Positions 6,055 to 9,193 of a DNA stretch of 9,193 nucleotides are shown piece after piece; positions within the stretch are counted from its first letter, which is position 1; every line of letters begins with the position of its first letter. The notes beneath the pieces are model-generated. The model ran no database searches. It worked only from the letters and a program-made list of their open reading frames with translations, and was not told the origin of the DNA. The translations under genes and the position numbers were made by a program. The stretch covers positions 1-9,193 of the forward strand of contig JAETTS010000080.1 in NCBI GenBank assembly GCA_021769025.1, written 5' to 3'. Origin of the DNA: Enterocloster bolteae (lineage in GTDB: Bacteria > Bacillota_A > Clostridia > Lachnospirales > Lachnospiraceae).

Positions 6055-6768
6055 ATGAAGATCAATATGAATCCTAACAGTGAACTGGTGCAGTCTGTTG
6101 TCCAGGTGCCGGATATGGTTCAGGTGCCGGATCAACTGGTTTCCATGGCCCACCAGTTCCAGGAAGCCATGATGATGTACACCTGTGCCATACGGGAGGT
6201 GAAGACCAAACTGGAGGTGTTAAACGACGAACTGTCGGTACGCAACCAGAGAAATCCGATTGAGATGATCAAATCCAGGGTGAAGAAGCCCATCAGTATT
6301 GTAGAGAAGCTGCATAGAAAGGGAATGCCTGTTTCCATTGAGTCCATGATGGACAATCTGGATGACATTGCAGGGATCCGGGTTATCTGTTCTTTTGTGG
6401 ATGACATCTATCAGGTAGCTGCCATGCTGACGAAGCAGGATGATATCAAGGTTCTGGCTGTTAAGGATTATATCAAGAACCCCAAGCCTAACGGATACCG
6501 AAGCTACCATATGATTGTTGAGATTCCGGTGTTCTTCTCCAATGAGAAACGACAGATGAGAGTGGAGGTGCAGATTCGGACCATTGCCATGGATTTCTGG
6601 GCAAGCCTGGACCATCAGCTGAAGTACAAAAAGGAGTTTATCGACTCAGCAAAGATCAGTGAAGAACTGAGGCAGTGCGCAGAGACCATTGCCCAGACGG
6701 ATGGGAAGATGCTTGCCATCCGCCGGAGCATTGAATCTCAGGGAATCGAGATCAAAAATGATTATTGA
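6055..6768 (+). CDS. relQ: Small alarmone synthetase, RelQ/YjbM type (GTP pyrophosphokinase)
   Basis: Transfers pyrophosphate from ATP to GTP or GDP to make (p)ppGpp, the stringent response signal. 237 residues, close to RelQ length, with a synthetase domain only: no hydrolase (HD), TGS or ACT domain. Motifs are IKSRVKKPISIVEKLHRKG (72-90, substrate-binding basic residues), LDDIAGIRVIC (102-112, with metal-binding D104), VKDYIKNPKPNGYRSYH (136-152), EVQIRTIAMDFWASLDHQLKYK (171-192) and a C-terminal helix that in RelQ supports tetramers. AGGAG at 6038-6042 is 12 nt before the ATG; the next in-frame ATG is codon 5. The N-terminus holds a 6-residue tandem repeat, VQVPDM-VQVPDQ. TGA is followed in frame by TAA. 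The gene starts 53 bp after mrp with no clear promoter, so it may be read from the mrp promoter. A strong terminator follows. Confidence 0.92.
   Translation: MKINMNPNSELVQSVVQVPDMVQVPDQLVSMAHQFQEAMMMYTCAIREVKTKLEVLNDELSVRNQRNPIEMIKSRVKKPISIVEKLHRKGMPVSIESMMDNLDDIAGIRVICSFVDDIYQVAAMLTKQDDIKVLAVKDYIKNPKPNGYRSYHMIVEIPVFFSNEKRQMRVEVQIRTIAMDFWASLDHQLKYKKEFIDSAKISEELRQCAETIAQTDGKMLAIRRSIESQGIEIKNDY
6100..6135 (+). repeat. 18-bp tandem duplication within relQ
   Basis: Two adjacent 18-nt units (6100-6117 and 6118-6135) share CAGGTGCCGGAT and encode VQVPDM and VQVPDQ. The insertion is in frame and lies in the N-terminal region ahead of the catalytic domain, so it should be tolerated. It probably arose by replication slippage. 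Confidence 0.75.
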
Positions 6769-6786
6769 TAAATAAAAACAGAACCA

Positions 6787-7536
6787 TCAATATATGTAAT
6801 AAGACAGGGATTCCGAAGTTCGGAATCCTGTTTTTTTATATAGATTCCTGGCGATATAATTCTGGCCGGACACCTGGACAGACACCTGATTCCCCATGGA
6901 AGACAAGTAGGCCAGCATGCCCAGAAGAAAGTCTTTGCCATGCCCCTTCCCCTGGCAGGCCTCTCGGATCTGAAATGCATACAGATAGAACTCCTGACCG
7001 GATGAAAGAACCCCACAGGTTCCGATGATTTCATCCTTTAACATGGCTGTGTATAGATTCGGCTCGGTTCTTTCGATGTGAAGAAATGGAGTGTAGAGAC
7101 GGTCCTTTTCGCTGAGGGTGCGCACCATTTTATATTCCGAATACCAGTACTCTGCTTCCAGGACATTCATGACTGCAACGGCGGAAGGTGTATCAGGGTC
7201 AACCAGGAAACAGAAGTCTGTCTGGCAGGCATTTTGCTTCTCGTATTTCTCCACATGATTCAGGATATGGTTTAAGAGTTGGGAGCAAAGCCCTTGTCTC
7301 CGGTAGTCAGGATGGATAAAAATAGCACATTCACAGGAGGTTTCCTGAGAGAAGAATAAGAAGGCAAATCCCAGAAGAAGGCCGGAATCCTCTTCATATA
7401 ACAGAAAATAGTCCAGCCCGTCCTCCGTGGGTGCAGACAGCGCTAAAGGCTCTGCCTTCTTACACAGGGACATTAAGGCGGCGATATCCTCCTGTTGCTT
7501 GGAGGTTAAAGAGGCGGTGCAGGTGATTGGGATCAT
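6787..7536 (-). CDS. GNAT acetyltransferase with two GNAT-like halves
   Basis: 249 residues with two acetyl-CoA-binding signatures, suggesting tandem GNAT domains. The N-terminal half has beta-strand CECAIFIHPDYRRQGLCSQLL (about 68-88) with the R/Q-x-x-G turn RRQGLC. The C-terminal half has FYLYAFQIREACQGKGHGKD (183-202) with QGKGHG, then the typical motif B ending NYIARNLYKKTGFR (226-239). The C-terminal half looks the more canonical. GGAG at 7549-7546 is 9 nt before the ATG, with a strong promoter upstream. The acceptor substrate is unknown. The last codons overlap the relQ terminator hairpin on the other strand, and no separate terminator for this gene is clear. The family is sure; the two-domain reading is likely. 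Confidence 0.88.
   Translation of the reverse strand: MIPITCTASLTSKQQEDIAALMSLCKKAEPLALSAPTEDGLDYFLLYEEDSGLLLGFAFLFFSQETSCECAIFIHPDYRRQGLCSQLLNHILNHVEKYEKQNACQTDFCFLVDPDTPSAVAVMNVLEAEYWYSEYKMVRTLSEKDRLYTPFLHIERTEPNLYTAMLKDEIIGTCGVLSSGQEFYLYAFQIREACQGKGHGKDFLLGMLAYLSSMGNQVSVQVSGQNYIARNLYKKTGFRTSESLSYYIY
6804..6837 (+). terminator. Rho-independent terminator of relQ
   Basis: ACAGG-GATTCCGAA pairs with TTCGGAATCCTGT around a very small loop (core 8 to 10 bp, one bulged G), followed by seven T (6831-6837). It begins 35 nt after the relQ stop. It lies entirely inside the last codons (FRTSES region) of the convergent acetyltransferase gene, so the same bases serve as coding sequence on the other strand. 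Confidence 0.88.
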
Positions 7537-7571
7537 AGCGATACGCTCCTATCTATGGGTTTTGTTAAAAA

Positions 7572-7600
7572 ATTATATCATAGTTTTGGAGGGATTACAA
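7572..7600 (-). promoter_or_regulatory. Extended -10 promoter of the acetyltransferase gene
   Basis: On the minus strand TTGTAA (7600-7595), a 17-nt spacer and an exact TATAAT (7577-7572), with TG one base upstream of the -10 (extended -10). It points away from the small membrane peptide promoter. Confidence 0.72.
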
Positions 7601-7605
7601 AATAA

Positions 7606-7623
7606 TTTTCGGATGTCCGAAAA
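7606..7623. promoter_or_regulatory. 18-bp palindrome between divergent promoters (candidate operator)
   Basis: TTTTCGGA-TG-TCCGAAAA has perfect 8-bp arms around two bases. It sits 5 bp upstream of the acetyltransferase -35 and 25 bp upstream of the small peptide -35. It is upstream of both predicted starts, so it should not be transcribed and is unlikely to be a terminator. An operator for a dimeric regulator affecting one or both promoters is the simplest reading. The regulator is not identified. Confidence 0.55.
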
Positions 7624-7648
7624 AGGCTAAACAAATCACAGCTGCTTC

Positions 7649-7677
7649 TTGACTTTTCCGGAGCCTTTTCTTATAAT
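7649..7677 (+). promoter_or_regulatory. Promoter of the 42-residue membrane peptide gene
   Basis: TTGACT (7649-7654, 5 of 6), a 17-nt spacer and an exact TATAAT (7672-7677). Transcription would start near 7684, giving a leader of only about 26 nt before the ATG at 7710. Confidence 0.8.
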
Positions 7678-7709
7678 AAAAAAACAAAATGATACCAAGG
7701 AGGGAGAAT

Positions 7710-7838
7710 ATGGGACAGGAAACATATGAAATATTTAAACTACTGACTTCCGTTGCTTTTTTCGGGCTGGCAGCCTTTATCATTGTGAAGAATGTGATGA
7801 AGAAAAAGTCAGACAAGAAATCAGATAAAGAGGATTGA
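7710..7838 (+). CDS. Small single-span membrane protein of 42 residues, unknown function
   Basis: The peptide begins MGQETYEIFKLLTSVAFFG. It has a short acidic N-terminus, one hydrophobic span (residues about 11-26) and a lysine/aspartate-rich tail KNVMKKKSDKKSDKED. The positive-inside rule places the C-terminus in the cytoplasm. AAGGAGGGA (7697-7705) lies just ahead of the ATG, an excellent ribosome binding site. The gene has its own consensus-like promoter and a strong terminator 35 bp after the TGA, so it forms a complete monocistronic unit; this context makes it convincing despite its size. I do not recognise a family. Candidate roles are a small membrane regulator or a partner of a larger envelope complex. 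It does not resemble a known type I toxin closely enough to call one, and no antitoxin-like RNA is evident. Divergent from the acetyltransferase. Confidence 0.8.
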   Translation: MGQETYEIFKLLTSVAFFGLAAFIIVKNVMKKKSDKKSDKED

Positions 7839-7872
7839 TTACGATACGGACATGATATGTCATCTGGTGAAC

Positions 7873-7926
7873 AAAGCCAGACAAGACGCTGTATTTTGGA
7901 TAAGGAGCGTTCTTGTCTGGCTTTTT
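7873..7926 (+). terminator. Rho-independent terminator of the small membrane protein gene
   Basis: AAAGCCAGACAAGACGC (7873-7889) pairs with GCGTTCTTGTCTGGCTTT (7907-7924) with one bulge, a stem of about 17 bp around a 17-nt loop, ending in five T (7922-7926). The unusually long stem makes this a strong terminator. It shields the palindromic element downstream from readthrough. Confidence 0.9.
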
Positions 7927-7938
7927 AGATGGAAAGCG

Positions 7939-7948
7939 GGGCAGACTT
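7939..7948 (+). repeat. Left flanking direct repeat of the palindromic element (candidate target site duplication)
   Basis: GGGCAGACTT here matches GGGCAGGCTT at 8186-8195 in 9 of 10 bases. Both copies abut the element ends at 7949 and 8185. This is what a 10-bp target site duplication would look like after one mutation, but ten bases with a mismatch could arise by chance. Confidence 0.5.
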
Positions 7949-8185
7949 CAATGTCATTTAGCGAACGTTTGATTGCCAGAGATAACGTAGCCTGAGGAGG
8001 GAATCCTATGGTATTCTCTAGGGTACTTGAAGACCATCGGTACTTAGGTGCTGTTTTTTAGCACCTTATGTACCGCTATGCTCTTCACGTAGCGCGAGCG
8101 TGCCCGGGAGAATACCGTAGGATTCCCTCCTCAGGCGGTCTCTTCGCGATTTCTCAAACAGCAAAAACGAAACGAAATGACATTT
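7949..8185. mobile_element. 237-bp palindromic MITE-like element / large structured repeat
   Basis: The ends are inverted repeats (AATGTCATTT at 7950-7959, AAATGACATT at 8175-8184). Inside, GTTTGA 7967-7972 pairs with 8154-8159, and a 28-bp arm 7991-8018 (starting CCTGAGGAGGGAATCC) pairs with 8108-8135 with one T-G pair. GGGTAC 8021-8026 pairs with 8100-8105 with one T-G pair, TGAAGA 8028-8033 with 8082-8087, and an apical hairpin spans 8039-8074. Nearly the whole element folds into one rod. It has no coding capacity and lies between a terminator and the end of the AraC-type gene. Flanking 10-bp direct repeats support an insertion. The best reading is a nonautonomous MITE-like element; a structured RNA is the alternative. 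I recognise no named family. Confidence 0.68.
8039..8074 (+). repeat. Apical hairpin of the palindromic element
   Basis: GGTAC, two unpaired bases, AGGTGCT, a loop GTTTTTT, AGCACCT, three unpaired bases, GTACC. The 5-bp and 7-bp helices are perfect. This is the tip of the long rod formed by the surrounding inverted repeats. It ends in GTACC, not a T-run, so it is not a terminator on the plus strand. Confidence 0.75.
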
Positions 8186-8195
8186 GGGCAGGCTT
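8186..8195 (+). repeat. Right flanking direct repeat of the palindromic element
   Basis: GGGCAGGCTT, a 9 of 10 match to 7939-7948. Its last two bases are part of the TAA stop of the AraC-type gene (8194-8196, minus strand), so the presumed insertion landed exactly at the gene's end and left the coding region intact. Confidence 0.5.
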
Positions 8196-9054
8196 AAGGG
8201 TTTTTCTTTACCGGAATCCAAAGTTCTGAATAGTAGTGTTCATCCTCTGTGCCGCCAGGATATTTGTCTGGTGCGTCGTACATCTCGACACAGTACCCGG
8301 CAGCAATTTCGTATTCCTTCAGTGACGGAAGCCATTCGGAAAAGATTTTGGTATTTACATCCTGCATGGTTTGGGGAAGAGGTCCTTTACATGGGAATAC
8401 CGCCCAGGTAAAGGCCGGGATGGTCCGCACAGAAAAGCCTTTTGGAATATCCACCGTGGGATTGTAGAGGTCCGCGATCAGATATTCGAAGGTTTCATTT
8501 CCCATCTGAGGATCCAGATTGATTCCGAACATGCCGCAGACGTAGGTTCCCTTTCCAGAGTTAAAATGTTCCTTCCAGAAAGCAGGAACATCCCGTTTGG
8601 CATGCTCGTAGCGAAACTCTTTTGATGCTGCCAGAACAGTAAAGCTTTCTTTTTTGGTGATTCTGTAATCCATAAGATAACCGCCTTTCAAAGAGATTGT
8701 AAGTTTAAGGGGAGCAAAGGTTTTCACCATGGTTTTGTCCCGGCGCACTGCAGTAGGGGAGACTCCGTGAAAACGGGAGAAAGCCTTGGTGAAGCTGTCC
8801 GGAGAATCGTAACCGTACCGCATGGCAAGATCCATGACAGAACAGTCGCTGGTGATTAAGTCGCTGCCTGCCAGGGACATCCGGCGGTTTCGGACATACT
8901 CCATGAGAGAGTATCCGCACAGCATATGGAATCCTTTGTGGAAATAAAAGGGAGAGCAATATACATGCCCAGCCACATCCTCCGCCGAGATCTCTTCCAT
9001 AATATGTGTTTCGATATAATCAATAGCCTCTCCGATAATCTTCATCCATTCCAT
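8194..9054 (-). CDS. AraC family regulator with C-terminal GyrI-like (effector-binding) domain
   Basis: 286 residues. The N-terminus (about 5-106) carries two helix-turn-helix motifs of the AraC/XylS DNA-binding domain: EISAEDVAGHVYCSPFYFHKGF, then SVMDLAMRYGYDSPDSFTKAFSRFHGVSP, the latter close to the family signature. Residues about 126-284 form a GyrI-like/Rob-type domain (YRITKKESFTVLAASKEF, FSVRTIPAFTWAVFPCKGPLP, IAAGYCVEMYD, EDEHYYSELWIPVKK), which in relatives binds hydrophobic small molecules or drugs. The domain order resembles Rob-like regulators of drug or stress responses. AAGGAGG at 9069-9063 is 8 nt before the ATG. It is transcribed away from whatever lies beyond 9193. The palindromic element sits just past its stop. 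The domain calls are firm; the ligand and target genes are unknown. Confidence 0.93.
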   Translation of the reverse strand: MEWMKIIGEAIDYIETHIMEEISAEDVAGHVYCSPFYFHKGFHMLCGYSLMEYVRNRRMSLAGSDLITSDCSVMDLAMRYGYDSPDSFTKAFSRFHGVSPTAVRRDKTMVKTFAPLKLTISLKGGYLMDYRITKKESFTVLAASKEFRYEHAKRDVPAFWKEHFNSGKGTYVCGMFGINLDPQMGNETFEYLIADLYNPTVDIPKGFSVRTIPAFTWAVFPCKGPLPQTMQDVNTKIFSEWLPSLKEYEIAAGYCVEMYDAPDKYPGGTEDEHYYSELWIPVKKNP

Positions 9055-9100
9055 AGGTTTTGCCTCCTTGGTTAACTATGCAGATATAACCTTCACAGAG

Positions 9101-9109
9101 ATTATACCA
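9101..9109 (-). promoter_or_regulatory. Extended -10 element of the AraC-type regulator gene
   Basis: The minus strand reads TGGTATAAT, an exact -10 with a TG extension. At 17-nt spacing the -35 is poor (GGGAAA), and a better-looking TTGTCG lies too far away, so the promoter may need activation. Between it and the ribosome binding site, GGTTA (9070-9074) and TAACC (9087-9091) form a short inverted repeat that could be an operator. Confidence 0.55.
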
Positions 9110-9193
9110 CAGCATTCGTTCCTTTTCCCGACAATGGCTGCCCGGTTTTGTCCAGGCGATCCTTTTGATAAACTTGCGAAGGGAGTAGACGGT

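Noticed and set aside
7710..7838. Type I toxin-antitoxin reading of the small membrane peptide
   Set aside because: Size and single span would fit, but no antisense promoter or antitoxin RNA is visible over the gene, and the long charged tail and single copy do not favour it.
9134..9193. Open plus-strand frame from an ATG at 9134 to the window end
   Set aside because: Only 20 codons are visible, with no ribosome binding site; cannot be supported from this window.

Overview
The window looks like chromosome from a spore-forming Clostridia member, most likely Lachnospiraceae-like. This is an inference from protein family content (an alpha/beta-type small acid-soluble spore protein, clostridial-style Mrp, PadR and DUF1700 proteins), mid-range GC, strong AGGAGG-type ribosome binding sites and near-consensus sigma-A promoters. 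No rRNA, tRNA, CRISPR array or phage gene is visible.

Layout. 1-471 is the 3' end of thrS, convergent with a class 3-type aldehyde dehydrogenase (523-1902, minus). An AT-rich gap with divergent promoters (about 1903-2290) leads into a plus-strand operon: PadR repressor, DUF1700/HAAS membrane protein, DUF4097 protein and a small PspC protein (2291-4776). The first three genes overlap by 1 and 4 nt. The operon starts at an exact TTGACA-17-TATAAT promoter with an inverted repeat in its spacer, which suggests autoregulation by PadR. A 16-bp terminator hairpin closes it and abuts the start of a spore protein gene (4845-5054), whose likely forespore promoter sits partly inside that hairpin. Next come mrp/NBP35 (5162-6001), interrupted by one in-frame amber codon, and a RelQ-type small alarmone synthetase (6055-6768). 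The relQ terminator lies inside the 3' coding end of a convergent tandem-GNAT acetyltransferase (6787-7536, minus). Divergent from that gene is a 42-residue membrane peptide gene (7710-7838) with its own promoter and terminator. A 237-bp palindromic MITE-like element (7949-8185), flanked by imperfect 10-bp direct repeats, abuts the end of an AraC/GyrI-like regulator gene (8194-9054, minus).

How the genes fit together. PadR, DUF1700, DUF4097 and PspC form one envelope-associated module, probably for membrane stress sensing. RelQ, the SASP, the AraC/GyrI-like regulator and the acetyltransferase are stress, sporulation or small-molecule response functions, but only the PadR module is clearly one transcription unit. 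The observations most worth checking are the amber codon in mrp, the palindromic element, the nested terminator/promoter before the SASP gene and the unannotated small membrane peptide.
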